Shown here: piece by piece, positions 1 to 7,840 of the stretch
How positions within the stretch are numbered: position 1 is the stretch's first letter
Layout: each line of letters starts with the position of its first letter
NCBI GenBank assembly: GCA_964555935.1
Contig: CAZKUN010000139.1
Coordinates: 1-24,226 of the forward strand
Length of the DNA stretch: 24,226 nt
Source: CAZKUN01 sp964555935
GTDB lineage: Bacteria > Armatimonadota > Zipacnadia > Zipacnadales > VGFC01
Reading direction: 5' to 3'
Notes under the pieces: model-generated
Told to the model about the DNA's origin: nothing
Databases searched by the model: none
What the model saw: the letters and a program-made list of their open reading frames with translations, nothing else
Program-made: the position numbers and the translations under genes

Positions 1-2013
1 CACCAGGTAGATGCCGAACGCGCTTTCCGACGGCCACGTTCCGCTGCACTGCCCGTTGGCGCTCTCCCAGCGGACCGTTTCGGCGGAGTAGGCCGCCAGG
101 AACAGGTCCTCCGTGATCGGGAACGGATTGGTGTAGCACCCCGGAAGATCCCAGCCCTCGGTTTCGGGGAAAGCAATTTCAGGCGTCAGCCTCGTCAGGG
201 GTTCTGGCCCATCCAGCCCGAGGCGGGGATCCACTCGCACGATCGAGCCCGCGGAGATGAAGTGATGCGCCGTGGAGGTGGCCAGGATCCGATCCGTCCC
301 CGGAACGGGCCGGGCCTCCGCCAGCATGCACGGGTTCTGCGAATAATTGCCGTAGTAATGTTCGGTCGCGCGACCGTCCGGATTGGTGGTCCACAGGCTT
401 TGGTACCATGAGTTGTGGCGGTTGATGTAGTCCCATCGCGTGTAGATGATGCGACCATCGGGCAGGACGGCGGGGTCCCATTCGTTGGCTTCTCCGAATG
501 AGATCTGGGCGATGTTCGCGCCGTCGCCATTCGCCCGATACAGTAGATACGACGGGGTGTACCGCCCCCAGTGGCAGCGCCCGAATCCTTGATTGCGCGT
601 TGACACGAACGCAAACCCTCCGTCCGGGAGGTAGCACGGGTCGAAGTCCTCGATCAACACAGTGCGGCGCCCGTCGGGCGTGGTCATGGGGTCGTCGGCG
701 GTCCCCGTCAGTTGGCGCACCGAGCTGCCGTCGAGCGTCCCCTCGTAGATCAGGAAGCGTTTCCTGCCGTGCACGTCATTGTCGTAGCCTTGGGCCGCGA
801 CATTTGGGTGAGTCGGAATGCGAACGTCGTCCGTTTTCGCGACGGCATGGTCGCAGAACGAAAAGATGACTCTCTTGGCATCGAACGACAGATCCGGATG
901 GAGGATCGAGCCTTCTGGGAGTTTGCCCTCGAACAGGGCGGTCTCGCGCGGCGCGTCCTTCCACGACTCCAGCACCGTCAGTCCCGGTCCCGGTCGGCTG
1001 TGGCGGCCATAGTATTGGTCGCACAAGTGCGCGAACAGCGACTTGGGTGGGGGCCGCTTGTTGATGAGTAGCCGGTCGAAGTCCAGGTCCGGGTGCGAGA
1101 GGATCAGTTCGCGTCGGAGTTGCCGCGCCGCGAAGAACAGGTCCTGCAAATCCGCGTCCGACGTGGCCAGGTCAAACTTCTCCCGGAGGCTCGCCAGCCC
1201 TGTGTCGAAGGAGGCGAGTCGGTCGTTCCCGGGCATGAGGGCGCGAGTGGCCGCCGCGAGATCCAGCGCCTGGCCGGCGGCGCGCTGAAAGAACCGCGAG
1301 TCACGGTCATACACGACGGGCTTCTTCCGCGGTGTCGACCAGTCGCTCGTGCTGCTTTGCGTGGCGGGGCGGTCGAGAGCCACGTTCGTTTCACGCTCGG
1401 CTGCGGCAAACACTTCGACTTCGTCCAGATGGAAATACTCGTCGTTCGCCAGCCCGACCCGCACGAAACGGGCGTTCTTGCCCGAGGCGGGAACGGTGAG
1501 GGGCGGGCCGCCCGAGAAGCCATGGAACGGCGGCCCGGCATGACGGTAGATCTCTTCCCACGCGGCGCCATCGGTCGAGAGTAGGAGCACCACTCGTCGG
1601 GCTCGTTCCAGGCATATCTCGTGATCGGTCCGGTTCCAGAGCACGATCCGGGACAGGGGCATGACGGAGCCGAGGTCCACCTGCCACCATGGGTCCTGCT
1701 GCTTCTCCGTATGGAAGCCCGTGCCGCCGTCCTTGATGCCGTCGCATCCGCCGGCCGCATCGTCCTCCGCGGTAGCAGGGCCGCGCTCGCTCGTGTCCGC
1801 CGCCTGGCGGGTCCAGTCATCCCGGATCACGGAGGCCAGGTCGACCGGCAATTGAGCCCGCGAGGCGGAAGCGAGCGCCAGCAAGAGCCCGAGCGCCAGG
1901 GCCGCGACGCCCATCCTCCTCCGCCCCAGTTGGCGAAGAATCACGTACCCGCCCGAGAATCCTCGGAGCAGTTCGTCCAGCATAGCGCGGTCCGTTCCCA
2001 TTCTCACACGCAT
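1..2013 (-). CDS. Secreted discoidin (F5/8C) plus beta-propeller protein, HZS-alpha/PD40-like, 3' end outside window
   Basis: The frame is open from 2013 to the left edge (671 codons, no stop), so the C-terminus is missing. Residues about 34-54 form a signal peptide: RRRMG, then an Ala/Leu-rich core ending ASRAQ. Residues about 61-200 are a discoidin domain (WWQVDLG, later RFVRVGLAND, then a DEVEVF-type end). From about residue 345 the sequence reads as PD40/TolB-like propeller blades, including DFDPCYLPDGG, FVSTRNQGF and VLPDGRIIYTRWDYI. These motifs are typical of the propeller family annotated as hydrazine-synthase-alpha-like in Planctomycetes and relatives. No CxxCH haem motif is visible, so I do not infer hydrazine chemistry. 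Start choice: ATG 2013 is the first in frame (TAG at 2023-2025 lies upstream). ATG 1914 has GGAGGAGG abutting it and puts the signal peptide at the N-terminus. Likely exported and binds glycan or another ligand; true substrate unknown. Confidence 0.8.
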   Translation of the reverse strand, partial: MRVRMGTDRAMLDELLRGFSGGYVILRQLGRRRMGVAALALGLLLALASASRAQLPVDLASVIRDDWTRQAADTSERGPATAEDDAAGGCDGIKDGGTGFHTEKQQDPWWQVDLGSVMPLSRIVLWNRTDHEICLERARRVVLLLSTDGAAWEEIYRHAGPPFHGFSGGPPLTVPASGKNARFVRVGLANDEYFHLDEVEVFAAAERETNVALDRPATQSSTSDWSTPRKKPVVYDRDSRFFQRAAGQALDLAAATRALMPGNDRLASFDTGLASLREKFDLATSDADLQDLFFAARQLRRELILSHPDLDFDRLLINKRPPPKSLFAHLCDQYYGRHSRPGPGLTVLESWKDAPRETALFEGKLPEGSILHPDLSFDAKRVIFSFCDHAVAKTDDVRIPTHPNVAAQGYDNDVHGRKRFLIYEGTLDGSSVRQLTGTADDPMTTPDGRRTVLIEDFDPCYLPDGGFAFVSTRNQGFGRCHWGRYTPSYLLYRANGDGANIAQISFGEANEWDPAVLPDGRIIYTRWDYINRHNSWYQSLWTTNPDGRATEHYYGNYSQNPCMLAEARPVPGTDRILATSTAHHFISAGSIVRVDPRLGLDGPEPLTRLTPEIAFPETEGWDLPGCYTNPFPITEDLFLAAYSAETVRWESANGQCSGTWPSESAFGIYLV

Positions 2014-2019
2014 AGCAAC

Positions 2020-2048
2020 ATTCTACTGAAGCAACGGCCCGCTGTCGA
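2020..2048 (-). promoter_or_regulatory. Sigma70-type promoter for the leftward propeller gene
   Basis: On the minus strand, TCGACA (-35, plus coordinates 2043-2048) is followed after 17 nt by TAGAAT (-10, 2020-2025). The predicted start of transcription is near 2013, the same base as the A of the first in-frame ATG. The mRNA would therefore be leaderless if that ATG is used, or have a ~100-nt 5' UTR if ATG 1914 is used. Match to consensus is 5/6 in each box; not tested. Confidence 0.5.
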
Positions 2049-2086
2049 GGTTCTCGTCGTTCCCCATCGAGCGTCCGCCCCAGCCC

Positions 2087-2123
2087 GGACCTTGGGAACT
2101 CGCCGTCAGAGTTCCCAAGGTCC
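2087..2123. repeat. Perfect 15-bp inverted repeat (hairpin) between divergent genes
   Basis: Arms 2087-2101 (GGACCTTGGGAACTC) and 2109-2123 are perfectly complementary with a 7-nt loop, gccgtca. There is no following T-tract, so it is not a classical terminator. It lies between the two divergent genes, 29 bp before the rightward start. The flanks 2061-2076 and 2131-2146 resemble each other in direct orientation (about 13 of 16 bases). It may be an operator or a palindromic repeat unit. Confidence 0.7.
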
Positions 2124-2151
2124 ACGCCACTCCCCGTCGAACGTCTCTCCC

Positions 2152-5100
2152 ATGCTGTCCCTGCTTCCCATCATTCTCTGCCCGCTCTCCACATCCGCCG
2201 ACGTCACCGTCATCGGTGCCGCGCCCGACCTCACCACCGCGCTTGCCCAATACGCCATCGACGTGTCCCGGTCAACAGTCCTCTCCGCCCACTCCGCCGT
2301 CGCCGTCTGCAACTCGGACTATCCCGAGCCTGCCCGCCTCTCCGCATCCCAAGTCTCCGCCCTGGAGCAACACGTCGCCTCCGGCGGTCGCGCCTATGTC
2401 GAGCACGCCGTGCCCTCGGGCGGCGGCACTCTCTTCGGCACCAATCTCCCAGATGCGTGGGAGCGCGCGCAGCATCAGCGCCTCTTCGTCACGGGCGATT
2501 GCGGACCAGAGCTTGAACTCGGCGACATCCTCGAGGAACACAACTCCGCCCGCATCGTCCCAACCTCGCTGCCTGATGGCGCGCGAACGCTCCTCACCTA
2601 CGGCCTCCTCATCGGCACCTACCAGGTCAAGGAAGCCGACGCCGCCTTCACCGTCACGCTCGACCTCGGCGAGACCACAGACATCCGCCGCGTCTCCCAA
2701 CGCTATGGCGCGGGCCAGCCCAACTACCTGCCCGAATCCGTCACGCTGCTCGTCGGCGAGACCCTCGACGCAATGTCCGAAGCAGGCCGCACCGTAGGTC
2801 GGATCTCCAGATCCGACGCCGTGGCCTTTTCCGTCCGCACCCGCGCCCGCTTCGTCCGCCTCGCGTACATCAAGTACAAGCGCAGCGATGTGACCGATTT
2901 CTTCTTCATGGGGGAGATCGAGGTCACCGACGAAACCGGCGCAAACGTCGCGCTCAACCGCCCATACACGCTCTCCCCCGCCGCCCCATCGGGCAAGTAC
3001 GGCGACTCCGGGACGAAGCTCACCGATGGCGTCACCGGCGAACTCTACACGGACGGCCTCTCCGTCGGCTGGAACACGCAAGGAGCCGCGCTCTGGGAGA
3101 AGCACCCCGGCCTCATCGAGGTCGATTTCGGCGAGGGTCAGGCGCTCATCGCCCTCACCAAGTTCAGCGACTTCAGCGCCCGCGAGTACCGCCTCACCGA
3201 GCGCTGGCAGGCGCTGAATCGCCACATCGCCCTATGGCTCGTCGATCCCTCGGAGCGCGCCGCAGTCTCTCGCCGTTACGTGCCTCTGCGCGTCTGGGCC
3301 GAGCCCCGCAACTGGATACCGACGGGCTCCGAGGCAACGCTCCACGTCGAGACCGCCGCTAACGCCGAGGTATCCGCCGGTGGCCTCGAACTCTCCCGAG
3401 TCGCTCCCGGCCGCTACGAAGCGGCCCTGCAACCCGCCGACGGCGATCACGCCTTCCGCGTTCGCGCAACCACGCCTGGCGGCCTCGCCGAAGCCACGGC
3501 TGAGCTGCGCGTCTCCGCTCGCGACGACGCCTACCGTAGCGCGCTCGACCGCAACATGCAGTGGTTCCGCAACTCCGGCGTCCTGCCCAAACCTGACGGC
3601 TCCGCGGGCGTCTGGAGCCAACGTTGCCTCGCCTGGTTCGACGGCGGCCCCGACTGGAGCCTGGCGAGTCCCTTCCGCGTCGACTGCAACTCCGCCACAT
3701 CCCAAGCGCTCTACGCCTATGGCGCGCTCGCCGGCGATGGCGAGTTTCAGGACGCCGGCCTCAGCGTCGCGCGCTCCATGCTCCCTCACCAGTATGTCGA
3801 TCCCGCGCTCCCCACCTACGGCGGCTGGCCATGGCTGTACGAGGGCGTTGACGCCATCTACTTCTGGGATGACAACACGCGAATCGCGGTCGCGCTGCTG
3901 TGGCTCTACGCGCAGACCGGCGACCAAAACTTCCTGCGCGCCGGCCTGCGCACCATGGAGCTGTGCCGCGATGTCGCCCAGCCGGACGGACTCATCGCCC
4001 GCCACGTCATTAGCGCGTCCCAGCTCGACCAGATCGGTCGCGAGGATTTCCGCCGCCTGCCGCCGATGGCAGTTGTCGTGGACTTCGACCTGTTGCGCTG
4101 GGCGTGGGCGCATGCCGTCACCGGCGACGCCGAGTACAAGCGCCTCCTCGATGCCGCCACCGAGACATGGGGCTCCATGTCTGCCCATCGCGGCGTCCCA
4201 TTCGCGTCCGGTCAGGCTGATCGCCTGGAAGCGCTCTGGGCCAACTTCCTCGAATTACCGAGCGTCCAGCAACATGGCGTGATGCTCGCCGGTCCCGGCG
4301 ATTACCGTTACGCCTACACCAACGACTGCTCCATCACCACCGATGCGGGCGAGCCGCTCGTCGACAACCTCTACACAACTCCCGCGCTCTTTCAGCAGGC
4401 CCTCTGGGCCCACCATGCCGCAGGCGATGGACCGTACCTCGACGCCTTCCACGCGATGGGGGACTTCCTCGTCCGCACTCAGTTTGAGAGCGACGATCCC
4501 CGCATCGACGGCGCGTGGATGCGCGGCTTCGATGTCCAGCGATGGGAGAACTACGGCGCGCCGTATGATCCAAACTACGGCCCGTACTCAGCATACACCG
4601 GCTGGAGCAACGCCTTCATCTCAACCGCACTCGCCCAATACCTCTCCGGCGACAGCCCGCTTCCGCCGACAACTCCAGACCCGCGAGCCTCGGAAATCCT
4701 CACCGAGATCAGAGCCGAGCGCCCGCCCTCGCCTCGCCCGAGCAATGTCGCCGTCAATGCCGCCTACGACATCAGCCCATCGCCCTCACCCACCTTCCCG
4801 GACGCCGGCGGCGAGCTGACCGACGGCGTGCTCGACGGCCACTACCCCGACCAGAAGTCCATCGGGTGGGTCGTGCCCGAGGGCGAGATGCTCCGCGTCA
4901 CGATCACCATCGACCTCGGGGAGATGCGGACCGTCGCGGGAGTCGCTCAGCGCCACGGCGCGGGCATGAACGGTTATTGCCCCGACCGGATCGAGGTGCT
5001 GGCGGGCGCGACTCCGCAGTCGCTCGCCCCGGTCATCGAAGTGCTTGGGAATGGCGCCGGAGCGGGCAGGCGATTCGTTGTCTTCGGCGAACCCGTAACC

Positions 5101-5196
5101 GCGCGACACATCCGCGTCGTGCTGTCGAAGCGCCGCGCGGCCGCCGCATCCGACTGGCTGTTCGTCGGCGAGACCGAAGTCTTCGAGGAGCTGTGA
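2152..5196 (+). CDS. Secreted multidomain protein: discoidin-like modules around an alpha-barrel glycosidase-like core
   Basis: 1014 residues from ATG 2152, whose first ~16 residues (MLSLLPIILCPLSTSA) make a short signal peptide. The frame stays open upstream to about 1621, but that part is antisense to the leftward gene and reads as low-complexity Arg/Pro/Ser, so it was excluded. Domains by eye: an N-terminal region of unknown type, possibly GATase/ThuA-like (to ~140); discoidin-like modules ~158-262 (VTLDLGETTDIRRV ... RFVRLAY ... GEIEV) and ~264-365 (NVALNRPY ...); an Ig-like segment ~376-455; an alpha/alpha-barrel-like core ~458-830 with Trp/Tyr-rich repeats (YGGWPWLYEG, YFWDDNTRIAVALLWLYA); and a C-terminal discoidin module ~864-1014. 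Predicted extracellular glycan-active or glycan-binding protein; the GH family and catalytic acids cannot be assigned. No clear SD precedes the start. Residues 215-222 are encoded by a palindromic repeat. Confidence 0.85.
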   Translation: MLSLLPIILCPLSTSADVTVIGAAPDLTTALAQYAIDVSRSTVLSAHSAVAVCNSDYPEPARLSASQVSALEQHVASGGRAYVEHAVPSGGGTLFGTNLPDAWERAQHQRLFVTGDCGPELELGDILEEHNSARIVPTSLPDGARTLLTYGLLIGTYQVKEADAAFTVTLDLGETTDIRRVSQRYGAGQPNYLPESVTLLVGETLDAMSEAGRTVGRISRSDAVAFSVRTRARFVRLAYIKYKRSDVTDFFFMGEIEVTDETGANVALNRPYTLSPAAPSGKYGDSGTKLTDGVTGELYTDGLSVGWNTQGAALWEKHPGLIEVDFGEGQALIALTKFSDFSAREYRLTERWQALNRHIALWLVDPSERAAVSRRYVPLRVWAEPRNWIPTGSEATLHVETAANAEVSAGGLELSRVAPGRYEAALQPADGDHAFRVRATTPGGLAEATAELRVSARDDAYRSALDRNMQWFRNSGVLPKPDGSAGVWSQRCLAWFDGGPDWSLASPFRVDCNSATSQALYAYGALAGDGEFQDAGLSVARSMLPHQYVDPALPTYGGWPWLYEGVDAIYFWDDNTRIAVALLWLYAQTGDQNFLRAGLRTMELCRDVAQPDGLIARHVISASQLDQIGREDFRRLPPMAVVVDFDLLRWAWAHAVTGDAEYKRLLDAATETWGSMSAHRGVPFASGQADRLEALWANFLELPSVQQHGVMLAGPGDYRYAYTNDCSITTDAGEPLVDNLYTTPALFQQALWAHHAAGDGPYLDAFHAMGDFLVRTQFESDDPRIDGAWMRGFDVQRWENYGAPYDPNYGPYSAYTGWSNAFISTALAQYLSGDSPLPPTTPDPRASEILTEIRAERPPSPRPSNVAVNAAYDISPSPSPTFPDAGGELTDGVLDGHYPDQKSIGWVVPEGEMLRVTITIDLGEMRTVAGVAQRHGAGMNGYCPDRIEVLAGATPQSLAPVIEVLGNGAGAGRRFVVFGEPVTARHIRVVLSKRRAAAASDWLFVGETEVFEEL
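2794..2817. repeat. REP-like 24-bp palindromic element inside a coding sequence
   Basis: Core GTCGGATCTCCAGATCCGAC (2798-2817) preceded by GTAG. The full 24 bp is identical to 7747-7770 and to the reverse complement of 7789-7812. It begins on a codon boundary and is exactly eight codons long (VGRISRSD, residues 215-222 of the host protein), so it keeps the frame. Confidence 0.9.
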
Positions 5197-5202
5197 GCAT
5201 CC

Positions 5203-6363
5203 ATGTCAGCCATCCCGACCATGCTGCCCAAAGAGCGCATCGACGCCGTCTTCAACCACCAACCCACCGACAAGGTCCCCATCTACCAGGCGGGGCTCTC
5301 GTCGCGCGTGGGGTCGGCGGTGCTCGGCCGCGAGGCCTACATCGGCGGCGGCATTCAGCAGTATCGCGAAGCCAAGGCCATGTGGGACGGCGAGGACGCG
5401 CACCAGGAGTTCATCGAGCGCTCCGAGCGCGATGCCTTCGACATCATCCACACGCTCGATCTCGATCTCGTCCGCCCGGCGTACTGGCGCTGGCCGACGA
5501 AGCCCACCGAGAAGATCGACGAGAACACGTTCCTCTTCGGCGACCGCGACGCGACGTATCGGGTGATGACGTTCCACCCGGAACTCGAGCTCTTCCAGGA
5601 ACTCGACAGCGGGCCAGCCGTCGAGACAACGTTCGATGATCTGGAGAAGCAGGTCGAGGCCACCGAAGCAGGCATCGAGGACTACGCGCCCAAGGCCGAG
5701 CACTTCGCCACGCTCCAGGCGGCCATCGATGAGTTCGGCGACAACCGTGGGATCCACGGTTCGGGCATCGGCATTTGCATCCCGCGCGACACGATCTGGC
5801 TCGAGGCGGTTGCGCTCCGCCCTGATATCGTCGCGCGGTTCCTGATGTGTCAGGCAAGGCGCGGAGTGAAGGTCGTTCCGGTCATGAAGGAGATGGGTCT
5901 CCCCTACATCTTCGGCGGCGGCGATTTCGCCAGCAAGAATGGCCCGTTCATCTCGCCCAAGTCGTTCCACGATCTGCAGCTCCCCGCGCAGCAAGTGGTC
6001 AGCAAAGCCTGCGACGAGCACGGGTGCTGGCACCTGTTCGCGAGCGACGGGAATCTCTGGCCGATCGCGGACGATCTGTTTGGCGAATCGGGCATCCGTG
6101 GGTTCTACGAGATCGACCGACGGGCGGGGATGGATCTCACTTTGCTGCGGGATCGATTCCCGCACTTGACGCTGCTTGGCGGGGTCGAATCCGAGACGCT
6201 ACATCTGGGCACCGTAGCGGAGGTTGTCGACCACGTGAAGACCGCGCTGGACGTCGCGAAAGAGCGCGGGAGTTGCATCATCGGTTGCTCGAATCAGGTG
6301 GTCGCGCCGACGCCGATTGGGAATTTCTGGGCGATGATGGAAACGCTCAAGGACTGCCGATAG
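5203..6363 (+). CDS. URO-D-family protein (not HemE), 386 aa
   Basis: It opens MLPKERIDAVFNHQPTDKVP from the second Met, the usual start pattern of the URO-D/cobalamin-methyltransferase barrel superfamily. Further family features are HLFASDGNLWPIADDL, LGGVESETL and the C-terminal CSNQVVAPTPIGNFWAMMETL. The HemE N-terminal Arg-rich substrate loop is not evident, so decarboxylation of uroporphyrinogen is unlikely. Relatives are corrinoid-linked methyltransferases or uncharacterised enzymes. Cytoplasmic, no signal peptide. Start ATG 5203 lies 12 nt after GAGGAG (5185-5190); ATG 5221 is an alternative. It follows the secreted glycosidase-like gene by 6 bp and is probably co-transcribed with it, which suggests a role in catabolism of a released compound (inference). 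Confidence 0.85.
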   Translation: MSAIPTMLPKERIDAVFNHQPTDKVPIYQAGLSSRVGSAVLGREAYIGGGIQQYREAKAMWDGEDAHQEFIERSERDAFDIIHTLDLDLVRPAYWRWPTKPTEKIDENTFLFGDRDATYRVMTFHPELELFQELDSGPAVETTFDDLEKQVEATEAGIEDYAPKAEHFATLQAAIDEFGDNRGIHGSGIGICIPRDTIWLEAVALRPDIVARFLMCQARRGVKVVPVMKEMGLPYIFGGGDFASKNGPFISPKSFHDLQLPAQQVVSKACDEHGCWHLFASDGNLWPIADDLFGESGIRGFYEIDRRAGMDLTLLRDRFPHLTLLGGVESETLHLGTVAEVVDHVKTALDVAKERGSCIIGCSNQVVAPTPIGNFWAMMETLKDCR

Positions 6364-6386
6364 GGGTCGGCTCGCGAGCAGCGCGG

Positions 6387-6415
6387 TTGCGCCCGCATTC
6401 CCCCGGTGATATACT
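6387..6415 (+). promoter_or_regulatory. Sigma70-type promoter upstream of miaB
   Basis: TTGCGC (6387-6392), a 17-nt spacer, then TATACT (6410-6415) preceded by TGA, giving an extended -10. Predicted transcription start near 6422, followed by GGAG (6431-6434) 5 nt before ATG 6440. Confidence 0.6.
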
Positions 6416-6439
6416 TCGGCTTCTGTCTCCGGAGCCGAC

Positions 6440-7750
6440 ATGCGCACTTACCACATCGAGACGTTCGGCTGTCAGATGAACGAACACGACTCCGAGGGAA
6501 TCGCTGGGATTCTCGCGCAATTTGGCATGTCCCCCGTCGACTCGCCATCACAGGCCGATGTGATCGTCATGAACACGTGCTCGGTGCGCGAGAAACCGCA
6601 TCGCAGAGTGTTCTCCCGGCTCGGTGACTACAATAAACTCAAGCGCGCGCGCCGCGATATGATGATCATCGTCGCCGGGTGCATGGCGCAACTCATCCCC
6701 GATGACATCAAGCGCCGCGCGCCGCACGTGGACCTCATCGTCGGCCCCAGCAGCTACGCCCAACTCGAGCAGGCCGTGCGAGACCGGATGGAGTCCAGCG
6801 GCGAGACGGACGTGCTGCTCGACCGGTGCGATCCCAACGAGCCGATCCCGTTCCACCGCGAGGGCGGCTTGCGGGCGTGGGTCAACGTCATGTTCGGCTG
6901 CGATAACTACTGCGCGTACTGCATCGTGCCATACGCGCGCGGGCCTGAGGTCAGCCGCGAGCCGGGCGCGATCATTGATGAGATCGAAGCGCTGGCGGCG
7001 GGCGAGACGGTTGAGGTCACGCTACTCGGGCAGAACGTCAACTCATACGGACGCGGGATCGATCCGCCGATCGACTTCGCGGACCTGCTGGCGAGAGCCA
7101 ACGCGGTGGAAGGCATCGAGCGCATCCGATTCACGACATCGCATCCGAAGGACCTGTCGCCCAAGCTGATCGGGCGAATGGCGGAGCTGCCGAAGGTCTG
7201 CGAGCACTTGCATCTGCCGATACAGGCGGGATCAGACGCGGTGCTGGCGCGGATGGGGCGCAAGCACACGCGCGACGAGTACCTGGCGCTGGTAGCGGCG
7301 GTGCGGGAGGCGATCCCGGACATCGCGATCACGACCGACGTCATGGCGGGCTTCCCAGGGGAGACGCGCGAGCAGTTCGAGGAGACGCTATCGCTCTTTG
7401 GAGAGGTGCGGTACGATCAGGCGTTCATGTTCAAGTACAACGACCGCCCCGGCACGCGGGCGAGCGAGATGGATGACAAGATTCCCGAGGACGAAAAGCA
7501 AGAGCGCTTCCTGAGGCTGGCGGATCTGCAGAATCGCGTCGCGGGCGAGGTGAATGCGGCCCTCGTCGGGCGGGAGTATGAGGTTCTGGTAGATGGGCCC
7601 GATGAGCGCGAGCCGGAGAAGGTCCGCGGCCGGACGCGCCAGAACAAGCTGATGATCTTCCCGGGCGACGCGTCGATGACGGGGACGTTCGTGAGGGTGC
7701 GGGCGGTGGAGGCGAGGCTGTGGGGTTGGTTGGGGGAGATGGTTTCGTAG
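6440..7750 (+). CDS. miaB: tRNA-2-methylthio-N6-dimethylallyladenosine synthase MiaB
   Basis: Radical-SAM methylthiotransferase that adds a methylthio group to (iso)pentenyladenosine-37 of tRNAs reading U-starting codons. 436 residues, the normal length. The N-terminal UPF0004 domain has cluster cysteines C11 (FGCQMNEHDSE), C47 (MNTCSVREK) and C81 (VAGCMAQ). The radical-SAM triad is C154-x3-C158-x2-C161 (GCDNYCAYC), followed by VPYARGPEVSR. The C-terminal ~70 residues form a TRAM domain. All six cysteines are present, so it should be active. REKPHRRVFSRLG differs slightly from the usual REKAEQKVFSRLG. The stop TAG (7748-7750) lies inside the palindromic repeat that starts at 7747, so the last residues may be recent. 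Own promoter at 6387-6415. Confidence 0.95.
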   Translation: MRTYHIETFGCQMNEHDSEGIAGILAQFGMSPVDSPSQADVIVMNTCSVREKPHRRVFSRLGDYNKLKRARRDMMIIVAGCMAQLIPDDIKRRAPHVDLIVGPSSYAQLEQAVRDRMESSGETDVLLDRCDPNEPIPFHREGGLRAWVNVMFGCDNYCAYCIVPYARGPEVSREPGAIIDEIEALAAGETVEVTLLGQNVNSYGRGIDPPIDFADLLARANAVEGIERIRFTTSHPKDLSPKLIGRMAELPKVCEHLHLPIQAGSDAVLARMGRKHTRDEYLALVAAVREAIPDIAITTDVMAGFPGETREQFEETLSLFGEVRYDQAFMFKYNDRPGTRASEMDDKIPEDEKQERFLRLADLQNRVAGEVNAALVGREYEVLVDGPDEREPEKVRGRTRQNKLMIFPGDASMTGTFVRVRAVEARLWGWLGEMVS

Positions 7751-7812
7751 GTCGGATCTCCAGATCCGACGGTCCGCGACCTGCGCGTGTCGGATCTGGA
7801 GATCCGACCTAC
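7747..7812. repeat. Inverted pair of the 24-bp REP-like palindrome
   Basis: Copy 1 is 7747-7770 and copy 2, in opposite orientation, is 7789-7812, separated by 18 bp. Each contains its own palindrome (GGATCT, GG or CC, AGATCC), so the pair can fold as two hairpins or one long cruciform, like a BIME of paired REPs. Both are identical to 2794-2817. Copy 1 supplies the stop codon of miaB. It is followed at 7811-7822 by ACGACGGCAGAC, which also occurs at 17221-17232. Confidence 0.9.
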
Positions 7813-7840
7813 GACGGCAGACTGCGAGGAGTCGTGCGAC

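Noticed and set aside
1104..1820. 238-codon minus frame in the left region
   Set aside because: Out of frame with the discoidin/propeller gene, which fits the domain motifs across the whole region.
1621..2151. In-frame upstream extension of the 1014-residue gene
   Set aside because: Antisense to the leftward discoidin/propeller gene and of low-complexity composition; ATG 2152 starts a signal peptide.
2272..4188. Long minus-strand frames opposite the secreted glycosidase-like gene
   Set aside because: No recognisable domains and mirror the codon bias of the plus-strand gene.
6440..7750. Rejected reading as RimO or MtaB
   Set aside because: Length, six-cysteine pattern and FGCQMNEHDSE opening fit MiaB best.
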